Source of the DNA: JBBTQX01 sp964366055
GTDB taxonomy: Bacteria; Patescibacteriota; Minisyncoccia; UBA6257; GWB1-50-10
Direction of reading: 5' to 3'
Assembly: GCA_964366055.1 (NCBI GenBank)
Contig: CAYISE010000015.1
Coordinates: 1 to 16,093, forward strand
DNA length: 16,093 bases
Of this stretch, positions 1 to 5,414 are shown one piece after another. The stretch's first letter is position 1. Each line of letters begins with the position of its first letter. The notes under the pieces were generated by a model that saw only the letters and a program-made list of their open reading frames with translations, was not told the DNA's origin and made no database searches. The translations under genes and the position numbers were made by a program.

Positions 1-2
1 AT

Positions 3-62
3 TGTACAATTTATAACTGCGTGTTATTATTGGCATTAGCAAAATTAAAAGGCGGATTTTAA
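3..62 (+). CDS. Possible 3' end of an upstream gene (partial)
   Basis: One plus-strand frame is open from the window edge to a TAA at 60-62, giving a 19-residue C-terminal tail that ends LALAKLKGGF. The terminator begins five bases after this stop, which is a normal spacing for the last gene of a transcript. The other two frames stop earlier (about 14 and 39). The fragment is too short to assign to a family, and the frame choice rests only on its position next to the terminator. Confidence 0.3.
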   Translation, partial: CTIYNCVLLLALAKLKGGF

Positions 63-66
63 TCAT

Positions 67-109
67 AACGCCCCTTTCGGAGTTTTTCGAAATGAGGGCG
101 TTTTTTATT
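67..109 (+). terminator. Rho-independent terminator of the upstream transcript
   Basis: The outer stem AACGCCC (67-73) pairs with GGGCGTT (96-102). An inner stem TTTCG (75-79) pairs with CGAAA (88-92), separated by a small asymmetric internal loop. A T-rich tail (101-110) follows directly. This closes whatever is transcribed into the window from the left. Confidence 0.85.
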
Positions 110-129
110 TGAACCCGGAAAAAATAAAG

Positions 130-138
130 TTATCCACA
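130..138 (+). promoter_or_regulatory. DnaA-box-like nonamer
   Basis: TTATCCACA matches the canonical high-affinity bacterial DnaA box exactly. It lies in the AT-rich spacer between the upstream terminator and the promoter at 160. I see only this one copy nearby, and no dnaA, dnaN, rnpA or rpmH gene in the window, so it is not enough to call an origin. It overlaps where the -35 region of the next promoter would be, so a regulatory role is also possible. Confidence 0.35.
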
Positions 139-159
139 ATTTTCAGAAAACTTTTGTTG

Positions 160-165
160 TATAAT
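160..165 (+). promoter_or_regulatory. -10 element of the small RNA / mini-ORF unit
   Basis: A perfect TATAAT at 160-165 is followed by TAATTCAGG, which places transcription start near 172. No good -35 hexamer lies at 16-18 bases; the best TTTTCA (140-145) is only 14 away. The DnaA-box-like site occupies the usual upstream region. The 11-base string TATAATTAATT recurs in the palindrome at 5363-5388. Confidence 0.6.
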
Positions 166-264
166 TAATTCAGGATAGCATGTTGCTAGAAAACTAACGC
201 GGTTGGCGGTCGACAATCCAACGTTGGCTTTAAGGAATAAAGGGCGCGAGCCCAAAAAACAAAA

Positions 265-315
265 ATGGCAAAGAAAAAAGCGGCGAAAAAAGCCAAGAGA
301 AGCCGGAGGAGATAA
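265..315 (+). CDS. Very short Lys/Arg/Ala-rich peptide
   Basis: ATG at 265 to TAA at 313 encodes the 16-residue peptide MAKKKAAKKAKRSRRR, with eleven basic residues and no acidic ones. There is no Shine-Dalgarno sequence directly ahead: AAGGA (232-236) is about 28 bases upstream, inside a hairpin loop. The immediate A-rich stretch before the ATG resembles that ahead of the cupredoxin gene at 419. The ORF sits between a folded RNA segment and a strong terminator, so it is the only coding possibility of that transcript. The composition recalls the basic tails of histone-H1-like or ribosomal proteins, so nucleic-acid binding is a guess. It could equally be a chance ORF within a noncoding RNA. 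Confidence 0.4.
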   Translation: MAKKKAAKKAKRSRRR

Positions 316-330
316 TCTTACCGACCAGCT

Positions 331-362
331 GCCCCGACCTCCGTCGGGGCGGTTTCTTTTTT
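331..362 (+). terminator. Strong Rho-independent terminator
   Basis: GCCCCGAC (331-338) and GTCGGGGC (343-350) form a perfect 8-bp GC-rich stem around a CTCC loop. C329-G352 and T330-G351 can extend it, and a T-rich tail (353-362) follows. It ends the small unit that begins near 172. Confidence 0.92.
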
Positions 363-376
363 ATAAGTCAAAAAAC

Positions 377-385
377 TGATAGAAT
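377..385 (+). promoter_or_regulatory. Extended -10 promoter for the cupredoxin-htrA unit
   Basis: TGATAGAAT (377-385) is an extended -10 (TGn followed by TAGAAT, 5 of 6 to consensus), positioned just after the terminator. No clear -35 is visible because the upstream bases are the terminator T-tract. Transcription would start near 392, leaving a short A-rich leader of about 27 nt before the ATG at 419. Confidence 0.5.
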
Positions 386-418
386 AAATAAAAGGTCAAA
401 ACAATAAAAACAAAAAAT

Positions 419-901
419 ATGCCGAAAAAATATCTAATCGCCTCTTTAATCCTGGGAGTATTAGTCGTGGGTTTCATTTTCTTGAGTCAAAATAGCGGGA
501 CTCCGCCGAACTTGCCCCCGGTCGCGCCCCCGTTGAATTCCAATCCGGCCGTCATCACTACTCCGCCATCCGGCGCCGCGCCAGTCCCCGTTCAAACGAG
601 CGCGGAGAGTTTTATCATTTCTTACAACGCGAATGGATTCAATCCGAAAATCCTCACCGTCCCGAAGGGCGCTATGATTACTTTTAAAAATTTAAGCGTT
701 TCGGATTTCTGGCCGGCTTCCGGCGTTCATCCGACTCACGCGGGCTATCCGACGACCGGCGGCTGCGTCGGAAGTACCTTTGACGCTTGCGGACCGATTC
801 CACCGGGCGGGAGCTGGTCCTTTAAATTTGATATCCTCGGCGTTTGGGGCTATCACGACCACCTGAATACTTCTCTCTCCGGCAAAGTGTTCGTTCAATA
901 A
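419..901 (+). CDS. Membrane-anchored cupredoxin-like domain protein
   Basis: The 160-residue protein starts with a lysine pair and a hydrophobic anchor (residues 5-22). A Pro-rich linker follows (about 28-60), then one cupredoxin-fold domain (about 64-160) expected to face outward. Domain signs are the FNPKILTVPKGAMITFKN opening strands, the GPIPPGGSWSFKF segment and the G-x-W-G-Y-H-D-H-L-N ending. Candidate metal ligands are H104, H107, H146 and H148. In blue copper proteins the ending usually has a Cys ligand near this Y-x-C-x-x-H region; here the residue between the two histidines is Asp147, so a type 1 copper site looks unlikely. C116 and C124 may form a disulfide. Nine bases separate it from htrA, in the same frame. 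The family call is firm and the metal chemistry uncertain. Confidence 0.8.
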   Translation: MPKKYLIASLILGVLVVGFIFLSQNSGTPPNLPPVAPPLNSNPAVITTPPSGAAPVPVQTSAESFIISYNANGFNPKILTVPKGAMITFKNLSVSDFWPASGVHPTHAGYPTTGGCVGSTFDACGPIPPGGSWSFKFDILGVWGYHDHLNTSLSGKVFVQ

Positions 902-910
902 TTCAATTCA

Positions 911-1951
911 ATGTGGAATGAAAATAAAAAAACAATCAAGACAATCCGCCGAGTGATGCCGGCGGTTGTTTCAATTGTTTTATCCAAAAGTTTGGCCGAA
1001 TTAAAAAAAGAAGCGCCGGCTTCGGTCAAAAACAAACCGAACGTTTTTCAAATTCCTCCCGACAAAATAGACGCGCGCGGCATGGTCCAGGTGGGCGGCG
1101 GCTCGGGTTTCATCGTGGATGAGAACGGCATCGTTCTCACTAACAAGCACGTGATCGCGGAATCCAATGTTAACTATACGGTTTTTTTAAATGATGATAA
1201 AAATTACGAAGCCGAGGTCTTGGCCCGTGACCCCATCAATGACGTCGCGATTCTGAAAATAAAATCCGATAAGAAACTGCCCACAGTTGAACTGGGCGAT
1301 TCCGATAGGGTAGAATTGGGCCAAACAGTGCTGGCCATCGGAAACGCCCTGGGTCTCTTTAAAAATACGGTTTCCATGGGCATTATTTCTGGTCTCTCCC
1401 GCTCCGTTCAGGCCAAATCCGACGATAAGGCCCCCGTTCAGGAACTGCGGGGATTGATTCAGACAGATGCCGCCATTAATCCGGGCAACTCCGGCGGTCC
1501 GCTCGTGGATATCCGCGGACGCGCCATAGGAATCAATGCCGCGGTTGTCGTCGGCGCCCAAAACATCAGCTTCGCCATTCCCATCAAGGCCGCCGAAAAG
1601 GACTTGAGCGATCTAAAAAAATACGGCCGCATCCGCCGCCCGCTTCTCGGACTGCGTTACCTGATTCTGAATCGCGACTTGAGCGAAAAAATGGGCTTGC
1701 CCGCGGAGTACGGCGCCTACGTCACTCGCCAGAACTCCGGAGAGACCGCCGTCATCCCGCAAAGTCCGGCCGACAAGGCGGGTATTTTTGAGCAGGATAT
1801 CGTCCTGGAATGGAACGGAGAAAAAATATCGCCTGACACCGCTCTTCAGGACTTTTTAGACGACTGTGAAGTCGGGGAAGAAGTGAAGTTGAAAATCCTG
1901 CGCGCCGGCCAAGAACGCGAGGTGAAAGTAAAACTTACCGAGAGAAAATAA
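911..1951 (+). CDS. HtrA/DegP-type serine protease with one PDZ domain
   Basis: The 346-residue protein is a trypsin-fold protease of the HtrA/DegP family (MEROPS S1C), which degrades misfolded or damaged proteins. The catalytic triad is visible as H80 (TNKHVI), D111 (NDVAILKI) and S194 (GNSGGPL). The protease domain runs from about 15 to 235. A single PDZ domain (about 243-345) includes the QSPADKAGI and DIVLEWNGEKI segments. Most family members carry an N-terminal anchor or signal peptide. None is seen here: the protein enters the protease domain (RRVMPAVVSIV) almost at once. The preceding membrane-anchored cupredoxin gene ends in the same frame, separated by TAA and three sense codons. No Shine-Dalgarno precedes the ATG. 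Location is therefore unclear: cytoplasmic, or exported in an unrecognised way. Confidence 0.92.
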   Translation: MWNENKKTIKTIRRVMPAVVSIVLSKSLAELKKEAPASVKNKPNVFQIPPDKIDARGMVQVGGGSGFIVDENGIVLTNKHVIAESNVNYTVFLNDDKNYEAEVLARDPINDVAILKIKSDKKLPTVELGDSDRVELGQTVLAIGNALGLFKNTVSMGIISGLSRSVQAKSDDKAPVQELRGLIQTDAAINPGNSGGPLVDIRGRAIGINAAVVVGAQNISFAIPIKAAEKDLSDLKKYGRIRRPLLGLRYLILNRDLSEKMGLPAEYGAYVTRQNSGETAVIPQSPADKAGIFEQDIVLEWNGEKISPDTALQDFLDDCEVGEEVKLKILRAGQEREVKVKLTERK

Positions 1952-2866
1952 TCAATAGACATACTCATCCACAAGCAAGTTATTTCTGTCCAAAAGCAAA
2001 AGGCGGTCGTGGCTCCAATCAAAATTCATCGCGGTATTAACCCATACCCACCACTCGCCGGAAAAGAAATTAGCGTCACCGCGATGATATTGATAACAAC
2101 CCCGATAATTAAAACGGTTCAGCAACAAGGCGCGGCACTGGTCATCGTTGGATTGAGGGATGGAATTTATCTGGTCCGCGGAAGGAACGGCGCATCCCCA
2201 CAAGGACGTAATTAAATTCTGACACGCTCCGGAAAAAGAAGTTATTTCCGAACGATTGTACATCGCCGGACAGCTGTTCGGTAGAAAGGGATTAAATTTA
2301 TTAATACTATTCAGGTATCCCGCGCACTGATTTAACCGGAAGCCGACTCCGACGGGACTGAAGTTACTGTAAAGATTCACGTAGTCGCCCTTGCGCAAAA
2401 TTATATCGGCCGCCAGATTCAAACTTGACGGATTAAAATCATTCACGGCTCCCGGTATGAAAAAAATGACGCCTTTGTTCGCTTTCACCCGCCAGCCGGT
2501 GATATTCACCGGCGAGTCAGCGAAATAATCGGAACTGGTTTTGATTGAAAGCCGACTTGGAGCGTAAGAGTCCCCCTGGGAAGCCGAATAAATCTCCACC
2601 TGGCCGTAATACGGCGACAATTGGTTGATGGTGAATCCCGCCGGCAGGGTTATCGTCGGTTTGGGCGGCACCGGGGTTTTTACCGCGGACTTTTCTCCCC
2701 CGGGCGAAACAGTGACGGCGGGACTTACGCCGCGATTCAAGCCGGAGGGAATCCTGAAAAGGGAATTAAGATTTCCAAACTTGACTTCACTGCCGAACCT
2801 GATGAAAACGTTATAAATCGCCACCGCGACGATGATGAGAACAATGAGCCAAAAGATTTTTCCCAT
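1952..2866 (-). CDS. Membrane-anchored protein with lamin-tail-like domain and six cysteines
   Basis: This 304-residue protein has one N-terminal transmembrane helix (about 3-21) and a Pro/Ser/Lys-rich linker (about 40-75). The outer domain begins SPYYGQVEIYSAS. The segment with NITGWRVKANKG (121-132) and the end LLLLDRNNLLVDEYVY resemble the strand patterns of lamin-tail (LTD) beta-sandwich domains of bacterial surface proteins. Between them lies an inserted Cys-containing region; the six Cys (181, 199, 215, 225, 244, 257) could form three disulfides outside the cell. It is the last gene after leuS (14 bases between). No Shine-Dalgarno is seen; CACAAT six bases before the ATG might be a weak -10. 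Its TGA stop abuts the htrA TAA on the other strand. Function unknown; LTD similarity is by pattern only. Confidence 0.6.
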   Translation of the reverse strand: MGKIFWLIVLIIVAVAIYNVFIRFGSEVKFGNLNSLFRIPSGLNRGVSPAVTVSPGGEKSAVKTPVPPKPTITLPAGFTINQLSPYYGQVEIYSASQGDSYAPSRLSIKTSSDYFADSPVNITGWRVKANKGVIFFIPGAVNDFNPSSLNLAADIILRKGDYVNLYSNFSPVGVGFRLNQCAGYLNSINKFNPFLPNSCPAMYNRSEITSFSGACQNLITSLWGCAVPSADQINSIPQSNDDQCRALLLNRFNYRGCYQYHRGDANFFSGEWWVWVNTAMNFDWSHDRLLLLDRNNLLVDEYVY

Positions 2867-2880
2867 AGGATTATTGTGAA

Positions 2881-5244
2881 CTAAATCACGAAATTTATTA
2901 AGCGGCCGGGAATAAAGATAATTTTTCTGGGTTTTTGGCCGGCCAGGAAATTTCTAACATTGCCGTTATTTAACGCTAACGCTTCCGCTTCTTTTTGCGA
3001 CAGGCCGCGCCGGGCCTTTACGGTCGCCCTGAATTTCCCGTTGACCTGAACCACCAAATCAAAATCTTCCTCTGCGATAAGTTCTGGATCAAACGCTGGC
3101 CATTTCTCCAAGCCGACGCTCTTTTTATTTCCCGATTCGCGCCATAATTCTTCCGCGATGTGAGGCGCGAAGGGAAAAAGCATCGTTAAAAACTTCTCCC
3201 AAATTCTCCGCGGAACTTCTCCGGCCGCGGCGCATTCGTTCGCGAAAATCATCAGCGCGCTCACGGCGGTGTTGAAAGCCATTTTCTCAATATCCTCGGA
3301 AACCTTTTCAAGAGTCCTATGAAGCGACTGTTCTAACTTTTTATTGTTTCGCGCTTTTTCGCCGATTTTTGTCTGGCCGATTTTCCATACTCTATCCAAA
3401 AATCGCTTCGCACCCAAAATGCCGCGCGTGTCCCACGCAATCATCTGGTCAAATGGTCCCATAAACATTTCGTAGAGTCGTAGAGCGTCCGCCCCGAAAT
3501 TCTTTACGAGCGGGTCGGGATCCACCACGTTCCCTTTTGATTTGGACATTTTCACGCCGCCCGCCGCGAGAATTATTCCGTGGGCCGTCCGCTTTTTGTA
3601 GGGCTCGGCATGAGGCGCGAAACCACAATCATATAAAAACCGGTTCCAGAATCTGGAATATAAAAGATGAAGGGTCACGTGCTCCATCCCGCCGTTATAC
3701 CAGTCCACTGGCATCCAGTGTTTTAATTTTTTGAAGTCGGCAAAACTCTTTTTATTTTTTGGGTCAAGGTAGCGGAGAAAATACCAGCTGGAGCCGGCCC
3801 AGTTCGGCATCGTGTCGGTCTCCCGCTCGGCCGGGCCCCCGCACTTCGGGCATTTCACCTTCACCCATTTCGTGACAGAAGCGAGAGGTGATTGGCCGTC
3901 ATCGCGCGGCTTGTAATTCTTCATGAGCGGCAATTTCACCGGCAAGTTCTTTTCCGGCACGGGCAGGTAGCCGCACTCCGGGCAGTGGATGAGCGGAATC
4001 GGCTCGCCCCAATATCTCTGGCGCGAGAAAACCCAGTCGCGGAGCTTGTATTGGATTTTCTTCTCTCCGCCCGCGAACTTCGTAATTTCCCATTTGGCTT
4101 TTTCGGAATCCATCCCGTCAAACTTTCCGGAATTTATCAAAACGCCACTTTTTCCTATCACTTCAACAACAGATAAATTAAATTCCTTCGCGAACTCAAA
4201 ATCCCGTTCGTCGTGGGCCGGCACAGCCATAATCGCGCCGGTGCCGTAGCCACCCAGGACATAATCCGCGACCCAGATCGGAATCTCCTCCTGATTCGCG
4301 GGATTAATCGCCTTTACTCCTTTCAACTCCACGCCGGTTTTCCCCCTACCCTCCGCCGTGCGTTCTATCTCCGACCGCCGGTTCGCCGCTTCAATATATT
4401 TTTCTACTTCGTCGTGATTTGAAATTTGAAATTTGAAATTTGAAATTGCGCTATGCTCCGGCGCCAATACCATATACGTCGCGCCGAAAAGCGTGTCCGG
4501 CCGCGTCGTGAACACCGTAATTGAAAATTGAGAATTGGAAATTGGAAATTTTAATTCTGCTCCTTCCGAGCGCCCGATCCAGTTAACTTGCTGGGTTTTT
4601 ATACTCTCCAGAAAATCAACTTCCTTCAATCCTTGAAGCAGTTTTTCGGCATAAGCCGTGATTTTGAGCATCCATTGTTCTTTAACGCGTTTCTCCACCG
4701 GACCGCCGCATCGGTCACAGACGCCGCCCGCCGCTTCTTCATTCGCCAATCCGATTTTATCCTTGGGGCACCAGTTAATCGGCACCGCCGCCTTGTAGGC
4801 CAATCCTTTTTCAAAAAACTTCAAAAACATCCACTGCGTCCACTTGTAATAATCCGGAGCGGTGGTATTAATCTCGCGGCTCCAATCAAAAGAAAAGCCG
4901 AGCGCCTTCAATTGTCTACGGAAGGTATCGGTGTTTTTCTTCGTCGCGGCTTGGGGCGATACTCCGGTTTTTATCGCGTAGTTTTCGGTGGGCAAACCGA
5001 AGGCGTCCCAGCCGATGGGATAGAGAACATTATATCCCTCCATCCGCCGCTTCCGGGAAACAATATCCATCGCGGTATTGGAGCGGATGTGGCCCGTGTG
5101 AAGTCCCGCGCCCGAGGGATAGGGAAATTCAATCAGGGAATACCATTTCTTTTTCGGGCTTTTGCCTTTCGCTTCGTAGATGCCCGATTTTTCCCATTCT
5201 TTCTGCCATTTGCGTTCTATTTGATTAAAATCGTATTTTTTCAT
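2881..5244 (-). CDS. leuS: Leucyl-tRNA synthetase
   Basis: Class I LeuRS, charging tRNA-Leu and editing mischarged product. Counting from the chosen ATG at 5244 (787 residues; MKKYDFNQIERKW is a typical LeuRS beginning): HIGH motif HTGH at 49-52; zinc-type Cys pairs near 159-179, 421-424 and 465-468; CP1 editing domain with TTRPDT (246-251) and the conserved VPAHDERDF segment (341-349) with its Asp; ETDTMPNWAGSSW; KMSKS at 565-569; anticodon domain; and the small C-terminal domain with VQVNGKFR. An in-frame ATG at 5277 would add 11 residues but lies inside a plausible promoter, so I reject it. Two stretches of the editing domain (231-242, 266-277) are encoded by AT-rich tandem-repeat-like DNA. 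The gene heads a unit with the LTD-like gene; TAG stop. Confidence 0.97.
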   Translation of the reverse strand: MKKYDFNQIERKWQKEWEKSGIYEAKGKSPKKKWYSLIEFPYPSGAGLHTGHIRSNTAMDIVSRKRRMEGYNVLYPIGWDAFGLPTENYAIKTGVSPQAATKKNTDTFRRQLKALGFSFDWSREINTTAPDYYKWTQWMFLKFFEKGLAYKAAVPINWCPKDKIGLANEEAAGGVCDRCGGPVEKRVKEQWMLKITAYAEKLLQGLKEVDFLESIKTQQVNWIGRSEGAELKFPISNSQFSITVFTTRPDTLFGATYMVLAPEHSAISNFKFQISNHDEVEKYIEAANRRSEIERTAEGRGKTGVELKGVKAINPANQEEIPIWVADYVLGGYGTGAIMAVPAHDERDFEFAKEFNLSVVEVIGKSGVLINSGKFDGMDSEKAKWEITKFAGGEKKIQYKLRDWVFSRQRYWGEPIPLIHCPECGYLPVPEKNLPVKLPLMKNYKPRDDGQSPLASVTKWVKVKCPKCGGPAERETDTMPNWAGSSWYFLRYLDPKNKKSFADFKKLKHWMPVDWYNGGMEHVTLHLLYSRFWNRFLYDCGFAPHAEPYKKRTAHGIILAAGGVKMSKSKGNVVDPDPLVKNFGADALRLYEMFMGPFDQMIAWDTRGILGAKRFLDRVWKIGQTKIGEKARNNKKLEQSLHRTLEKVSEDIEKMAFNTAVSALMIFANECAAAGEVPRRIWEKFLTMLFPFAPHIAEELWRESGNKKSVGLEKWPAFDPELIAEEDFDLVVQVNGKFRATVKARRGLSQKEAEALALNNGNVRNFLAGQKPRKIIFIPGRLINFVI
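4417..4447. repeat. Short tandem repeat (GAAATTT) inside leuS
   Basis: Three perfect head-to-tail copies of the 7-mer GAAATTT (4421-4441), flanked by partial copies, lie within leuS. On the coding strand they read in frame as about AISNFKFQISN in the editing domain, between LAPEHS and DEVEKYIEAANR. Because the unit is 7 bases, three copies (21 bases) preserve the frame. Confidence 0.8.
4519..4556. repeat. Degenerate AAATTG-type repeat inside leuS
   Basis: This AT-rich segment consists of near-repeats of GAAATTG / GAGAATTG. It is translated in leuS as about LKFPISNSQFSI, just before the TTRPDT editing motif. It resembles the GAAATTT array about 75 bases away, but the copies are imperfect. Confidence 0.55.
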
Positions 5245-5256
5245 CCGCGTAAGATT

Positions 5257-5285
5257 ATTGTAATTTAAAAAAACCATTTTGGAAA
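5257..5285 (-). promoter_or_regulatory. Candidate leuS promoter, very short leader
   Basis: On the minus strand TACAAT (5262-5257) is preceded by a 17-base spacer and TTTCCA (5285-5280, 4 of 6 to the -35 consensus). Twelve bases separate the -10 from the ATG at 5244, so a start 7 bases downstream would leave about 6 nt of leader. This layout parallels those of glyQS and the M16 gene. The upstream extended -10 within the palindrome at 5363-5388 is an alternative. Confidence 0.45.
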
Positions 5286-5315
5286 TAAAAAGCCCCAGTC
5301 AAAATTTTGTACCGG

Positions 5316-5340
5316 AAAAATTTAGGAAGTCGGACTTCCT
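5316..5340 (-). terminator. Terminator-like hairpin between tatD and leuS
   Basis: AGGAAGTC (5324-5331) and GACTTCCT (5333-5340) are inverted copies around one base. As RNA, a 6-bp stem with a 5-nt loop is realistic. On the minus strand it is followed by AAATTTTT (5323-5316). It could end the M16-to-tatD transcript or attenuate a longer leuS transcript; the T-tract is modest. Confidence 0.5.
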
Positions 5341-5362
5341 TAGACGGGAAATAGTTCTATCT

Positions 5363-5388
5363 GGGTGGTATAATTAATTATACCACCC
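5363..5388. repeat. 26-bp perfect palindrome carrying an extended -10 on both strands
   Basis: The 13 bases GGGTGGTATAATT (5363-5375) are followed at once by their exact reverse complement (5376-5388). Each strand thereby carries TGGTATAAT, a perfect extended -10 (plus 5367-5374 region; minus 5385-5377). No good -35 is present at normal spacing; the best on the minus strand is TTGTGC with a 19-base gap. It could be an operator, a two-way promoter, a cruciform, or a dispersed repeat. Confidence 0.8.
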
Positions 5389-5414
5389 ACATCAGCGACC
5401 AGCACAAGTGTTTA

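Larger units (their letters stand above)
172..362 (+). ncRNA. Candidate structured small RNA or structured leader of a mini-ORF
   Basis: This is a self-contained unit: a TATAAT just upstream, about 80 bases able to fold, and a strong terminator at the end, giving a transcript of roughly 190 nt. Visible pairings: GTTGG (202-206) with CCAAC (218-222), extendable by AAC (196-198) with GTT (223-225) across a bulge; CTTT (228-231) with AAAG (239-242); and GGGC (242-245) with GCCC (250-253) capped by the GNRA tetraloop GCGA. GGTCG (208-212) could also pair with CGACC (322-326) near the 3' end. Between fold and terminator lies a 16-codon basic ORF (265-315). I do not recognise tmRNA, SRP RNA, 6S RNA, RNase P or a known riboswitch. 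It could be a regulatory sRNA, a leader controlling the small peptide, or both. Confidence 0.5.

Noticed and set aside
1..10. ATTGTACAAT palindrome at the window edge
   Set aside because: It is a 10-base palindrome in AT-rich DNA, easily expected by chance, with no context to its left.
172..362. tmRNA, SRP RNA, 6S RNA or RNase P RNA
   Set aside because: No tag-peptide ending, SRP tetraloop region, long 6S-type rod or RNase P core is visible, and the length of about 190 nt does not fit tmRNA or RNase P.
1952..1954. TGA read as Gly (code 25, as in Gracilibacteria/Absconditabacteria)
   Set aside because: TGA ends the LTD-like, DUF11-like and rpsO-like genes at sensible places, and no full-length gene here contains internal TGA.
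4417..4556. CRISPR-like array
   Set aside because: The repeats are 7-mers with no spacers, they lie inside leuS, and no cas genes are present.
4588..5268. Long plus-strand ORF opposite leuS
   Set aside because: It mirrors the coding frame of leuS, its translation resembles no family, and no promoter or start context is seen. The same applies to the other opposite-strand ORFs.
5245..5277. Eleven extra N-terminal residues of LeuRS from an in-frame ATG at 5277
   Set aside because: The ATG lies between candidate -35 and -10 boxes, and the added residues do not resemble LeuRS N-termini, whereas MKKYDF does.
5245..5414. T-box or amino-acid riboswitch ahead of leuS
   Set aside because: No T-box sequence or specifier stem is recognisable; only a palindrome and a short dyad are present.
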